A stretch of 64,000 bases of DNA, from assembly GCA_023374025.1 (NCBI GenBank), contig SIJG01000063.1, positions 380,216 through 444,215 on the forward strand. The letters run 5' to 3'. Origin of the DNA: Heterodera schachtii. Lineage: Eukaryota > Nematoda > Chromadorea > Rhabditida > Heteroderidae. Of the stretch, positions 10,656 through 21,451 are shown piece after piece. The position numbers and the translations under genes were made by a program. Position 1 is the first letter of the stretch. Each line of letters opens with the position of its first letter. A model generated the notes under the pieces. That model did not search any database, was not told the DNA's origin, and worked only from the letters and a program-made list of their open reading frames with translations.

Positions 10656-10914
10656 ATGGAAATAGCAGGTTTAAATAAATTTAAAATCTTGCGAAGGAAT
10701 TTTATTCAGAAAATAAGTCCTGAGAGATGGTTCATTCCTTTTTTTATTTTTATTTTATGTATGTATTGATATTCACTGGCCTTTCATTTTAAACATTTAA
10801 GTTTATAAATTCGAAAATAAATGATATTCCCGATAAATTATTTTGTCCTTCAAAAAAAAAATATTTTTTTTAGAATTAAGTTTTATAATTTAACTATTTA
10901 TTTTATTAGGATTA
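10656..10914. other. AT-rich sequence, no gene
   Basis: Flank between the nested transposons and the conserved upstream block. No coding frame or clear repeat recognised. Confidence 0.5.
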
Positions 10915-11260
10915 TAAACAAATAAATTTATCATTTAATGAAATACTATGCTAAGAAAAAAAAGATGTTGACACGATAAAAAGGGTTGCCAAGCATTTAC
11001 TGACAGACGGAACAAACTTGGGGCAGGACAACTCCCGCATTTTGTTTCGTGACAAAATGTGCCACGAAAAACTAATTATCGTTTAATGGACTAAGAAATA
11101 ACGCTTCAGTGATTGGTTGAACAATTAAAAATTTGCCTCGACCGATGCACACATTTTAATTGTGAGAATAGTATCGGATTTTAAATGAAGTGTCTTGCTA
11201 AATTTTAGGTTAGTGTAAAAGGCCGTGCGAATTTTTTCACGTTGGGTGTACTTTTATTTT
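10915..11260 (-). promoter_or_regulatory. Conserved upstream block of receptor subfamily A (copy 1)
   Basis: Non-coding block with GGGTTGCCAAGCATTTACTG, a CCGCATTTTGTTTCGTGACA region and GATTGGTTGAACAATT. It is shared with 27060-27450 (upstream of GPCR-5) and, in reverse orientation, with about 16480-16790 (upstream of GPCR-2). It lies 5' of GPCR-1 but was pushed away by the 1.6-kb nested transposon insertion. A regulatory role is inferred only from conservation and position. Confidence 0.45.
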
Positions 11261-11319
11261 TTATTTCTCAAAATCAAATAAAAAATATGAAATAAAATTC
11301 TTATGGTAGATCAAAACCT

Positions 11320-11420
11320 GACTGGACCATTGGATAGTGAACAAATGGATAGTGGACAATCCGACAGTGAGGACAATCCGACAGAGGTGGACAATCGGAC
11401 AGTGGACAATCCGACAGTAA
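11320..11420. repeat. Short tandem repeat, GGACAATCCGACAGT-type units
   Basis: Several imperfect copies of GGACAATCCGACAGTG. The same unit, as GGACAATCCGTCAGT, forms the larger minisatellite at 34828-35083. Confidence 0.6.
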
Positions 11421-11436
11421 ATTACACTAAAAGATA

Positions 11437-11855
11437 AGAAAATGCCGTCGCCGAAGGGGACCGATTGTGCCGATATCAAGAAAATAGGCAAATAAATTAT
11501 GAGTATTGGAATACCCCTAAAAAGCAAATAGTATCGAAGTGTGTGGAAAGGTCATTCAACAGCCAATTACATTTTCTTTGTACACCATTAAGCAATTTTG
11601 TCAAAGAAAAAAAAGGTAGGCTTTGGAATTTGATTGATCAAAATTTCACCTATAATCCACAGGACGGCATTCGTGTACGAGAAATGGCAAGAAAAACCGG
11701 TTATGTTCAACAATGTGTAAACGTCGCTTACAAAAACCAATCCAAGTTAATTTAGAACGAAACAATTTTAGACTACATTCGCACTTTTTTATTTGCCTAT
11801 TTTACTTTTTTCTTGATATCGGCACAATCGGTCCCCTTCAGCGACGGCATTTTCT
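11437..11855. mobile_element. TIR element with about 45-bp inverted ends, carrying a 96-codon ORF
   Basis: Left end AGAAAATGCCGTCGCCGAAG, then a GGGACCGATTGTGCCGATAT segment; the right end is the same inverted with one or two changes. It is absent from the duplicate locus near 27.5 kb, so it arrived after the duplication. The interior encodes an open frame (11465-11755, plus) containing WNLIDQNFTYNPQDGI and VREMARKTGYVQQCV. No known transposase domain is recognised; it may be captured host sequence. Confidence 0.65.
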
Positions 11856-12053
11856 ATTAAAATTTTCAATTTAAAAAAGTTAACTTAAAAATTTAAAAAT
11901 TAATGATAAAAATTAGCTAAACTGGTGCAAAAAAGTAGACGAAAAATTAACATGTAAATAATATTGGAGGCGCAAATGTCACAGTTCCTGAAAAAAACAA
12001 AAAAAAAAAAATGGGCGCAAAACGCTGTAATGACGGAAAGCCGTTATCCGTAT

Positions 12054-12146
12054 CAGGGTTGCCGCAGGCCCAAAAAAATATCGGGTCGGGATTAGGGATT
12101 CGAGACGAGAAAAATCTTTTGATTCAGGTTTCGGGCGGCAACCCTA
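12054..12146. mobile_element. 93-bp hAT-type MITE, 8-bp TSD ATCCGTAT
   Basis: Ends CAGGGTTGCCGC and GCGGCAACCCTA, flanked by ATCCGTAT on both sides (12046-12053, 12147-12154). The interior is a CGGGTCGGGATTCGGG-like low-complexity core. The same insertion with the same TSD is present at 27712-27803, so it predates the segmental duplication. Confidence 0.85.
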
Positions 12147-12575
12147 ATCCGTATTGCGCCCAGCAGATCAGTTACACACACATACGACAGTAAGGACTTG
12201 AACCAGTAACCGTCGCCAGCAGACCGCACTCAATGAAGGCCTTAAATGAATTTATTCTTTGGGAGCCATGAATTTAAATTTTTGAGGTTTCAAAATATTT
12301 ATTCAAACGAATGTTTATAGAAAAATTTAAAAATATATTATTATGCAACTATTCGAATATTATGATAACCAATATAACCATGAATATAGACAAATATATT
12401 TTTGCAAAAATAAAATCATTGATTTTTACAATTTCCTGTCATATATTATAGCATTATATATATATTCATATGTAATTTAACTGTTTTATTGCATCAAAAA
12501 AATATTAAAATTATAAAAAAATAAAATATATATAATTTATTATTCCATTTTAGCCAAATAAACAAAATTAATAAA

Positions 12576-13848
12576 ATGATGCAAAAAACATTCATTTTTA
12601 TTTGTTCACTTTTCATATGTTTATTTTTTCACATGGAATGTACAACTCGATGGCAATGAATAACAAAATTTTGTCACCATCGCGGAGAAAAACGGAATTT
12701 CAAAAAATTGGTAATTATTTATTTCAATTAAAAAATGATACAAAAAAAATTTTTTAAAGGAAATGAATATTCAAACAAATTGAAAATTCCAATAAGCATT
12801 AATTGTGGATCTTCAGCAAGATTAATTTCAATGAACCAACAACATTTATTTGGAAGTATATTTTTACATTCGAATAAAAAATTGCCAAATATAATTAATT
12901 AATAATGGTTCATTATAAACAAATCAATTCATTAATTCATTAATTTTATCTGACAAATTATGCTTTAATATTTTATTATTCTGCTTAGAAAAGAAAAATA
13001 TATTTATCCTAACCTTTATTTATGATTAAATCTGTATGAATGACTTTTTATCTTAAAATATTTAAATTTTTTTATTTCATTTTTTTAATTTATTGAAATT
13101 ATAGAATGTAAAATTTCGCCACAAAATATGATCAAAATCCGTGCTACATTATTTCCTGATCCAAGTCAATTACCGAAAAAATGCACTTTTAATTATGAAA
13201 TTCAATTCAAATTAATGCTGAGCCATCAGTATGAATTTGAAGGAACGCAACAGAAACATTTTTCACATTGCAGCAATTGTCACAATGACAAAAAGGTCAA
13301 AAACAATTTATATATATAATTAATTTTTTGTTTTGGGAAAAAAAAATATTTAAATTAATCAATTTATTAATAAATAAATATTTATTTATATCGAAATTTT
13401 TTTTTTTTTGTTAAATTTTATTGTGCAAAATTTAATTGTAAAATCAATAATAAGTCACAAATTTTCATATGATTTCCGGCAAGATTTTTTCATTTGATTT
13501 TCGGCAAAAATTCATATGGATAAAAATTATTTTTAATCTATCGAAATATGTTTTTGTTTTTTAAATATCATAAATAAAAAAATTACTTTTTTGATTTTAT
13601 AATAGGAAAAGTATTCAAATTTCCTTTTTTTCCAACACTGAATATTGATAAATTTTTATACATAATTTAGACATTATCATACAATATTTTTGCGCTAAAA
13701 GATGCATTGGATAATGAAATAAAATTCGCAAAAACCATTTTCGGTGCTGCGAATGATGAAAAAACAAATGCCCAACGCGTGCTGAGCATCGTTCATTCCT
13801 TATGGGAGTCAATAAAATATTTAAAACGATCATCAAATGTAAATTAAT
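12576..13848 (+). pseudogene. Broken duplicate of the secreted-protein gene at 28.2 kb (exons 1-4 only)
   Basis: Matches exons 1-4 of the intact gene at 28175-31627. Exon 1 begins at 12576 and keeps the hydrophobic start MMQKTFIFICSLF, but a one-base deletion in the signal-peptide region shifts the frame into a stop after about 30 codons. Exon 2 is about 12760-12858, exon 3 about 13104-13296 (ends with the conserved CSNCHNDKK), exon 4 about 13671-13838 with splice sites retained. Exons 5-7 are absent; a tRNA-like sequence follows instead. Sequence similarity continues through introns, so this is a DNA-level duplicate and not a retrocopy. Confidence 0.8.
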
Positions 13849-14001
13849 TAATAGATTTTTGTGATTTATATTAATTGATAATTTTACAAATAAACAAAGA
13901 AAACATGATAATTACTAATAATTAATTAATAATAAATTCATAATTTTATATATAAATAATAAAACTTTTTTCTGGTATTATTGTAGAACATAAAAGGTAA
14001 C

Positions 14002-14070
14002 TCGCCCGGTGGGACTCGAACCCACGACCCCAGCAATCCGTGCCGTGTTCTAACCAACTGAGCTACGGGC
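14002..14070 (-). tRNA. tRNA-like sequence, probably a tRNA pseudogene or SINE head
   Basis: Read on the minus strand: GCCCGTAGCTCAGTTGGTTA (acceptor and D arm), and a perfect five-pair T arm GTGGG-TTCGAGT-CCCAC. The anticodon loop appears to be ACGGATT (GGA in the anticodon place) on a weak four-pair stem, and two acceptor pairs mismatch. Total length 69 is short. A GGA anticodon would be serine, yet there is no long variable arm, so a functional tRNA is doubtful. The A and B boxes look intact enough for Pol III. Confidence 0.5.
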
Positions 14071-14224
14071 GTCTCTTTTAGAGGTTCTCCAGGTCCTTTA
14101 TCCCACTTTCTCCCACACTCCGTTCCTTCTGGCATCACATTCCGCCTCTCGGAAGACCGGTCCCTCGGGCTCTCCTTGGCCCTTCACCGACGGACTTGGA
14201 CACTCTCATTGGTCCAGTGGTCCC

Positions 14225-14962
14225 GGCCAGGGGTGTGCGAAAACCAAAAAAATAATTTTCGAAAACGAAAACGAAACGAAAATATTTATTTTTCACGAAA
14301 ACGAAACACGAAACGAAAATTAAAATTTTAAAACTCGAAAAAGAAAACGAAACGAAAATTTTTTCCTGGACGAAAACGAAACACGAAAACGAAAAAATAA
14401 CCGTTTTCGTACGAAACGAAACGAAAAACACGAAAATTTTTTGAACTTATTTAACCCACAATTAAAAACATTTAAATTTTTAAATTGTGTCCTCAAACTA
14501 AGGGAATGAAAATCCTAGTAGGTGGAAAGGCTGATATGGCTCTAATAAGTTAATTTTTACAAAGTCTTAAAGTAAAAGAGTCGAGCGATTCCGATATGCA
14601 CCGGTGGTGAATTTTTTTTACATTTAAAAGAATTTCATGCGCAGATTTTGGTTCTTATCCTTTTTGTCACCCCCTCCTGAAATTAAAAAATAATAGTATT
14701 TAATGTGCTTTGCCCCCACCCCCCCCCCCGATTTCAAAAATAAATAAATAAATATTTAAAAAGTTTTGTAAAACGTCTTCCCTGGGGGATTTTGAGGTTG
14801 CTGATCACGAATCAGACATCCATTTATACTAATGCAGAAACCCGAATTCGAACAAAAAGAATTTTAAAAATTTGAATTTTGCCACAGAAAATTATTATTA
14901 TTTTTGTTTTTTAAAATTTTATTTTGAAAGTTCTTAGAGGATTGGCGTCCGGCTGTGCACAT
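14225..14962. repeat. (CGAAAA)-rich repeat and dispersed repeat flank; no gene
   Basis: 14230-14420 is made of ACGAAAACGAAACGAAAA-like units. The adjoining stretch 14400-14560 (CGTACGAAACGAAACGAAAA through ATATGGCTCTAATA) recurs at about 47640-47790. The remainder to 14962 is AT-rich without a coding frame. Confidence 0.55.
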
Positions 14963-15835
14963 CAGGGCTGGCCGTGATCACGGATCACGGCTCACGGATC
15001 ACGGGAATCACGGGGGTTTTGGGGTGCCGTGATCACGGATCACGGCTCACGGATTTTTTCAATTTTTCCGTGATTTTGATCCGTGATTGGCATTTTATAT
15101 AAGGAATTTTTATTGAGACGAAAATAGGAAATTGGTGTGAAGAGAGAAAGTTTTTGAGAAAAAATTAAATAAATAATTCATTTTTGTTAAGCAACTATCT
15201 GTGTATATATTAGTCTAGTGGTTAAGCCTTCTGTCTTCCATTGTTTGTCCCTTGGGTTCAATTTCCCTTTGGGACAGTACATTTTTCATAATTTTTTAAA
15301 TTAGTTTAATTGAAATTTAATTAAAAATAAACTCTTTTACATTAAAATTATCTTTCGTTATTTTTTAAAACAGCATAAAACCCATAAATTAATAAATGAT
15401 TGGATATTTTTTGGACAAAATCTGTTAATAAATTCACTCAAAAATTCAAAACTTTTCACGGCGGCGCCTATCGGCACCGCCGGACCCCCATTTTACCTTA
15501 TTTTTTGAAACTTTGACCCCAAATGGCAAAAAATAGCCCTTTATTTTCCATTGGTTCAAAAACGTAAATTTGTTCATTTTTTGGAAAAAATCTGCTAACA
15601 AATCGTATTAAAAATAAAAAAAATTTTCACGGCGGCACCTATTGGCACCACCTGTTCTGCCCCTGTATAAAAAATCATTAGAAAATTTTATTTTATAATC
15701 ACGGATCACGGCTCACGGATCACGGGGTTTTTGGGGTGCCGTGATCACGGTTCACGGCTCACGGATTTTTTTGGAAGCCCCGTGATCACGGCTCACGGAT
15801 TTCCGTGATTGGAAATTCAATCACGGCCAGCCCTG
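14963..15835. mobile_element. Palindromic hAT-like element (CAGGGCTGGCC ends) with tRNA-like insert
   Basis: Begins CAGGGCTGGCCGTGATCACG and ends CACGGCCAGCCCTG. Both arms contain arrays of GGATCACGGCTCAC units in inverted orientation. The centre holds a tRNA-like module (about 15209-15278, A box TAGTCTAGTGGTTAAG, B box GGTTCAATTTCC) and two GC-rich hairpins (15460-15481, 15631-15652). The flanks do not form a matching 8-bp duplication, which suggests recombination after insertion. Confidence 0.7.
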
Positions 15836-15951
15836 ATCGACAGGCATTCCAAGCGGAGTTTCAAAACGTGATCCAACGAAGTATAAATCAAAATCAAGTC
15901 GCACCACAGCCAAATGTACCGCCAATGAACGTAAACTCAACACTTTGCTAA
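15836..15951 (+). pseudogene. Orphan last exon (exon 8) of an Srsx-like receptor
   Basis: Starts directly at the edge of the palindromic element with CGACAGGC and reads RQAFQAEFQ to a TAA at 15949-15951. It matches exon 8 of GPCR-4 at 24564-24654 but with a longer tail (PPMNVNSTLC). Upstream exons are missing, removed or separated by the element. Confidence 0.75.
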
Positions 15952-16480
15952 AGTCGAAAAATAAAAAATGAGTCAATAATAGAAAATAAAATTTAATTTA
16001 ATTATTATTTTTTTAAAGATTTTTTCTGTTTCCGGTATTTGAACCGATTTTATCCAAAAATGCTAACTTCGAAAATGTGGACTTTCGACTTTTGGTTCGA
16101 ATTCGGGCCCGTGGTTCGGAATTCGGAACACTTTGAGAAAAGTGCGAAAATGTTGAGCGTCACAAAAAGGAAAGGCCACTTTGCGAAAAATTCAAAATTT
16201 TACGTTCTTTAAAATGTGTGTTTCGGCAATTACCGTGGGCACACCACTGCAAAAACAGCAAAACAAACCAATTATAATTATGCTTTTGATTTTTTTTTGA
16301 TTTTTTTAACTAAATTAGTCAGTCAAATTATTTTTAATTATAAGTAAGTTTGTTGGCTTTACAGCTGTTTGAGGTATGAAAACAACACAAAAAGTCCAAC
16401 ACTTGATAATTTTTTAATTGATTTGTTAAATTTTTTTTATTATTTATAAAGAATTTGAAAATTCATTTACACCAACTTCA
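15952..16480. other. No gene seen
   Basis: AT-rich sequence with no supportable coding frame or TIR element. Confidence 0.5.
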
Positions 16481-16790
16481 AATTTCGCAAGAAATTTTAT
16501 TTTAAACCGCGTACTTTTCGTGACATATTTCTCACTGTTAAAATGTGGGATTAAGTCGAGCGCAAATTTTATATTGTTCAACCAATCATTGTAAGCAATA
16601 ATTCTAAGTACCTAAATGCGTGAGTCTCTAAAGTGCAATTTTAAATTGTTCAGCGGCACGGCAAATAATCCTATTAATTAAAACGGTAATTAATTTCATG
16701 ACAAGTTTTGTCACGAAATGACGGGAATTGTCCTTTCACTAAGTGCTTGGCGATACTTTTCATCTTACAACTGTTATTTTTCTTTGCAAT
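16480..16790 (+). promoter_or_regulatory. Conserved upstream block of receptor subfamily A (copy 2, reverse orientation)
   Basis: Reverse complement of the block at 10915-11260 and 27060-27450: TTGTTCAACCAATCATTG, TTGTCACGAAATGACGGGAA and CACTAAGTGCTTGGC correspond to conserved stretches there. It lies about 420-730 bp upstream of the GPCR-2 start. Orientation relative to the gene is the same in all three copies, supporting a promoter role or simply shared ancestry. Confidence 0.45.
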
Positions 16791-17210
16791 GTATTTAATT
16801 TAATATAAATTTATTTATTTTATATATAAATTTTATCTTAACGATCAAAATTAAGAATTAAATTATTGAATTTATTATAAAAATAAAAACATTTGTTTGT
16901 AGCATTAAAAACAATTTATTTTTCGAATTTATAAATTTACTATTTATCTATTAATTTTAAAAATATTTAATGTTGAATTGCTTTTTTTGTAAAATTCATG
17001 AAAATATAAACATGAATTTTGGTCAGAAACTCGATTCCTAAAAAGTTAAATTTTGTTCTTGCAATATTTGTCAAACTAAAAACGCGGCCTGCAAATTAAT
17101 TACAATATAAAAGTTAATTTTTTTTTTTGAAATATTAAAAAGCAATAATTTTTTATTAAAAAGCAGTTGTTGATTTAAAAGAGACACATTCTTTTTTTTA
17201 TCACTTGATT

Positions 17211-18735
17211 ATGGCTAATTTTGACAACAACGGCAATGATACGGTAATTAATTGTAACAAATTATTTTATTAAAGCAAATTTTTCAGTTTTATTTGGCCT
17301 TCAAAGATGCCAATCCCAGCTGGTCTCTGATTGGATGTGCAGGAATTTATGGAATCATTGCACTAATTGGCATCCTCTTCCATTTTTCTGTGATTTTTAC
17401 CACAATCAAAACAAAGTAGTTTTATTTATGTTTAATTTTTAGCATTTCTAATATTTTTTGTAATTTTAAAAATTTATTTTTTATTTTTGGTCACTCAATG
17501 GCACAGCCAATTACCTTTTGGCACTTTGCTCCTTTTTTGAACTGGTCTATCAACTTGGCCATTTTCTGTTTGTGTACACCGCATTTTCTGGCCAGAATTT
17601 CATTGAGTATCGTTTGGCCGCAAAGATTTTATTTATCCCTGTGATTGGAATGGGTAATTTTTATGATGAGAGTGACATTATCAAAAAAAAATTTAAATAT
17701 AATAAATTCAGGGGGAATTGGTCTGGCGATGTTTTTCACTGCCATTGACCGACTGATTGGAATTGCTTTTTCTGAATTGTAAAAAAAAATTGGGTTAACT
17801 TGTTAATTACAGAACTTTTTCAGTCATGATAACCTAAAAAAGCGACTGTATTTGGCACTGTTAACTGTTATTTCTGTGTCCTATGGTTTCTTTTTCTCTG
17901 CTTCGGTGAACCAAGATGGAATTATGGATGGTGACCAGATCACCGGAACATATTTTGATCTTTTAAAGGTTCGTTATGTGATTTTATTATTTTAAAATTA
18001 TATATTTTTAGAATGGGTCACTTATAATTACAAAAAGTTTTTTATTAATTCCAATGACTTTCATTATTTATGTTTGTCTGGGAATTGTTGTACGTATCAA
18101 AGCTTCAGGTAAAAAAAAAAGAATATTTAAGAAACCTTGGGCTACCTTTATGTTTCTTGATTTAGTCTGAAAATCTAACGCCATTCAATTTTCTTAAAAA
18201 AAACCCACGCCGGACTCCAAACAAAATTCATCCCTAGATTTGGCCGAATGATTTACAAAATTGTTATTCCCGTTTAAAATTTTTAGTTTAATAATTTTTG
18301 GTAATGAAAATCATTTTTAGTGTTTTGGATTCTAATGGCCAGCAATTTACTTAATTAAATCTTTTTTAGGTTTACCGTCCGCTGATTCGTTCAATCGTCG
18401 TACTTTTCGCGCACTTTTTTTCATCATTACCGTGAATGTCGGCGGTTATTGGTTCGCTGCAATTTCATTCTTATTGTTAATTCCCACAATTTCATCTCCA
18501 ATCACTGCTTGGTTTTACCAAGCAATTATTGCAATTCCTGTGTCTATTAGCGCAGTGTCAAACGGACCCATTTTATATTTTACAAGGTATTTTTTAAATA
18601 AAAAATTATTTTTAAAAAATTATTTTCACTTTTAGCACGGAATATCGGCAGGCATTCCAAACGGAGTTTCAATTTGTTTTCAGACGAATTTCAAATCAAA
18701 ACCAAGTAATTCCACTGCAGACTACACAATTATGA
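17211..18735 (+). CDS. Srsx-like serpentine chemoreceptor (GPCR-2), complete, 316 aa
   Basis: Exons: 17211-17243, 17288-17415, 17490-17653, 17712-17778, 17824-17968, 18012-18108, 18370-18586, 18636-18735. Same exon lengths as GPCR-1 except exon 5, which is one codon shorter (loop MDGDQITG). DRL motif at residues 121-123; TM7 end SNGPILYFTR; C-terminal YRQAF helix. All splice sites are canonical except the acceptor of exon 3, which is TTTTTG|G, as in GPCR-1, -4 and -5. Start context is TGATTATGGCT. Encodes a full seven-TM protein with no stop. A second copy of exons 7 and 8 lies 0.9 kb downstream. Confidence 0.85.
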
Positions 18736-18975
18736 GAATTTCTTTGCAAATATAAAGAAAATTGAAGTCCTACAGATTACAATAGCCAATATTTAAGAGT
18801 TCCATGATACGTTCTATTGTCAATTATTGTCTATTTAAATTATTTTATTTCGTCAGTCACCATTTGTTCATAATTTCGAGAACCTAAATCTAAGGCTGTA
18901 CATATATTTGTCAACACTTTGTCCATTGCATTCACAAAGCAAAAGTTTCTATATAATTTTAAATTCAAATTAATA

Positions 18976-19538
18976 CTTAGGGTGGAACATAAGTTTTGAT
19001 ACCCAAATTTTTCCAATGTTTAAAAATTCATAACTTTTTTAATTCATAATAAATTCATTTACTTTCTTTTTTATTTTGTAGATTATTATGTTCTCTATCA
19101 TTTCAACTCTTTTTCCCCCATTTTGATTTCATTTAAACAAAATTATAACACAAAAACTAATTTTAGGCATTTTGAACCATGGTCAGTTTGAGAATGCATA
19201 TTTCATTGAAAATGCAAACAAAAAGTCTAATGAAAAGTTATTTTGAGAGAATATAGTTAGGACAATGTTTATGCAAAATTTGAGAATTTTTGTTAAAATG
19301 TTTGGTTTTTTATGGAAACTCAAAATTTCTCCAGCAGAAATTTTGACACAAAAATCGGCTTTCTTGTGACTAATTAATTCATAAAATTTTTTGTAAAAAG
19401 ATAAAAGATAAAAATAAGTCATTATTGAAAGAGAACATATCAATCTGCAAAATAAAAAATAGAGAAAGTGAATCTCAGCGTTGAGAATTTTTTAATTTCA
19501 AAAAAAATCGGGTATCAAAACTTATGTTCCACCCTAAG
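18976..19538. mobile_element. Tc1/mariner-type MITE with TA duplication
   Basis: 563 bp. TIR CTTAGGGTGGAACATAAG then TTTTGATACCC, perfectly inverted at the right end; TA on both sides (18974-18975, 19539-19540). The interior is AT-rich without transposase. It lies between GPCR-2 and its orphan exons 7-8. Confidence 0.8.
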
Positions 19539-19661
19539 TAATAATACTTTTTTAATTATTAAAATGCAAATGTACCACCAATGGAGTTAAACAGTGAAGC
19601 GAGAGCGAGACTAGAAAGATAAGAAGAGAGCGAGACTAGAAAGACAAGAACCCATCGCTAG

Positions 19662-20023
19662 GTTTGCCGTCCGCCGATTCGTTCAATCGTCGCACTTTTC
19701 GCGCACTTTTTTGCATTATTTCTGTTAATATCGGCGGCTATTTCTTCTCGCTAATTTTTTATATCCTATTAATTCCCACAATTTCATCTCCTATCAAGAT
19801 TTGGTTTTGCATTGCAATCACTGCAATTCCTTTGAATATTGGCGCAGCGTCAAACGGACCCATTTTATATTTTGCAAGGTTTAAAATTTTAAAAAATTTT
19901 TAAAAAATTATTTTCAATTTTAGCACGGAATATCGGCAGGCATTCCAAACGGAGTTTCAATTTGTTTTAAGTCGAATTTCAAATCAAAATCAAGTTATTC
20001 CACTGCAGAATACGCAATTATGA
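19662..20023 (+). pseudogene. Orphan exons 7-8 of an Srsx-like receptor
   Basis: Exon 7 (19662-19878, 217 nt) and exon 8 (19924-20023, 100 nt) are open, correctly phased and bounded by AG and GT, but no exons 1-6 lie before them. They could serve as an alternative 3' end of GPCR-2 or be a partial duplicate. Immediately upstream is a short duplicated segment GAGCGAGACTAGAAAGA. Confidence 0.75.
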
Positions 20024-20687
20024 GACTTTCTTTGCAAATATAAAGAAAATTGAAGAGCAAGAGCCAATTTTTAATGATTTAGTGTAACATACGAATTGTT
20101 GAATTATTGTCAATTAATCCGTAAAATTGCAAAAATAAATGATTTTACTTTTCTTTGGTTGAAAGTTATAAAAATTTGTATTTGACTTTTACAAATTTGA
20201 ATTTGATTTTTACAAATTCTTAGAGTAAATTTTTGTTTATGTAAATTCCAAAATATTAAATTATTTAAATAATATATTTTTTCTTAATTTTGTTAATTAA
20301 ATTATTATGGTCCATCGTTTATATGGTAAATTAGTATGCATTTAAAAAAAATTTTTGGTTATTCCGGCTTCGCCTGAAAACCAACTTATTATTGCTCCTG
20401 AATATCTATCTATATACCATAGATATTTAGCTGACCAATATCGTATAATTGAGATTTGCCAAAATTCAAAATGTCAAATTATTTAATGAATTTTAAAGCT
20501 TGATTTAAAACGGATTAACAATTTAGCCAGTTTTTCTTTCCTTGGAGGGCATGTTAAAGCAACAAGTTTATGTCTTTTGTTCAATTTTTCTCTAAATTAT
20601 GTGACAATTCGTTCAAAGTAAAAATTCATACCAAAAGATGAGATGTAAAATTTAAAAAATATGTAATAATTTTTTCACTTTTTATAG
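20024..20687. other. No gene seen
   Basis: AT-rich, no coding frame, no clear repeat. It may have held exons 1-4 of the following pseudogene, but none is recognisable. Confidence 0.5.
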
Positions 20688-21451
20688 GAAAAGTAAGCGC
20701 AAAATCCGACTGTATTTGGCTACGGTAACAGCCATTTGCTGTATGTTCAGCTTAGAATTATGCATTTCATTATACCAAAAAATGGAAGTGTATGGTGATC
20801 AAATGGTCACTGGAACTTTCACGGATTTTTTTAAGGTTTTTTAATTATTTACATTAAAATTTAAGCACTAAATTTCAGGGCGCTTCTCATCATAAATTTA
20901 TATGGCTTTTTTGCATTTTTATGACTTGCATTTTCTATTTGATACTTGGAATTCTGATCAAAATCAAATCAGCAGGTTATTAAACTAATTTTAAATTTTA
21001 ATTACTATTTCGGCATTGAAATTTTCTAAAATGAAAATTTATAGTAAATGAACATAATAACAATCAATGAAAAGCTTTTTTATTAATATCCAAAATTAAT
21101 TTATTCATTTTTTTATTTTAATATTTTTGATTTTTTCTTTTTTATCTCCGACAACACTTTTTTTTAATATAACAAAAATAATATACAATTAAATTATATT
21201 TTTTTAATATGTATAAATTTTATTTTCATTAACTTCGTTGTTTTTTTTTGAAATAAGATATAACCACCGCCTCTAATTGACTGTCTATAATTAGGTTTGC
21301 TGTCCGCTAATCAAATTAAATGTCGTACGTTTCGATCATTATTTTTACATTTCGTCACCAATCACCACTTGGTTTGTCCAATTGCTCACCGCAATTCCGC
21401 TGAACATTGGCACGGCATCGAACGGACCCGGACCCATTTATATATTACAAG
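20688..21451 (+). pseudogene. Srsx-like receptor pseudogene (exons 5-7 only)
   Basis: Exon 5 (20688-20835, 148 nt, with RKIRLYL and YGDQMVTG) and exon 6 (20879-20975, 97 nt) are intact. Exon 7 (21295-21451) is only 157 nt instead of 217, lacking most of TM6, and its frame is disturbed. Exons 1-4 and 8 are missing. It is closest in type to GPCR-4 and GPCR-6. Confidence 0.8.

Noticed and set aside
13938..14138. 66-codon ORF with VAQLVRTRHGLLGSWVRVPP
   Set aside because: It is the familiar translation of a tRNA gene region; the tRNA-like sequence explains it.
17416..17489. Using the internal TTTTAG in GPCR-2 intron 2 as the exon 3 acceptor
   Set aside because: It would add 47 nt and shift the frame of the conserved exon 3; the other TG paralogues lack an equivalent AG.
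19183..19443. 86-codon ORF in the mariner-type MITE
   Set aside because: AT-rich, no transposase motif (no DDE/D signature), and the element is too short to be autonomous.
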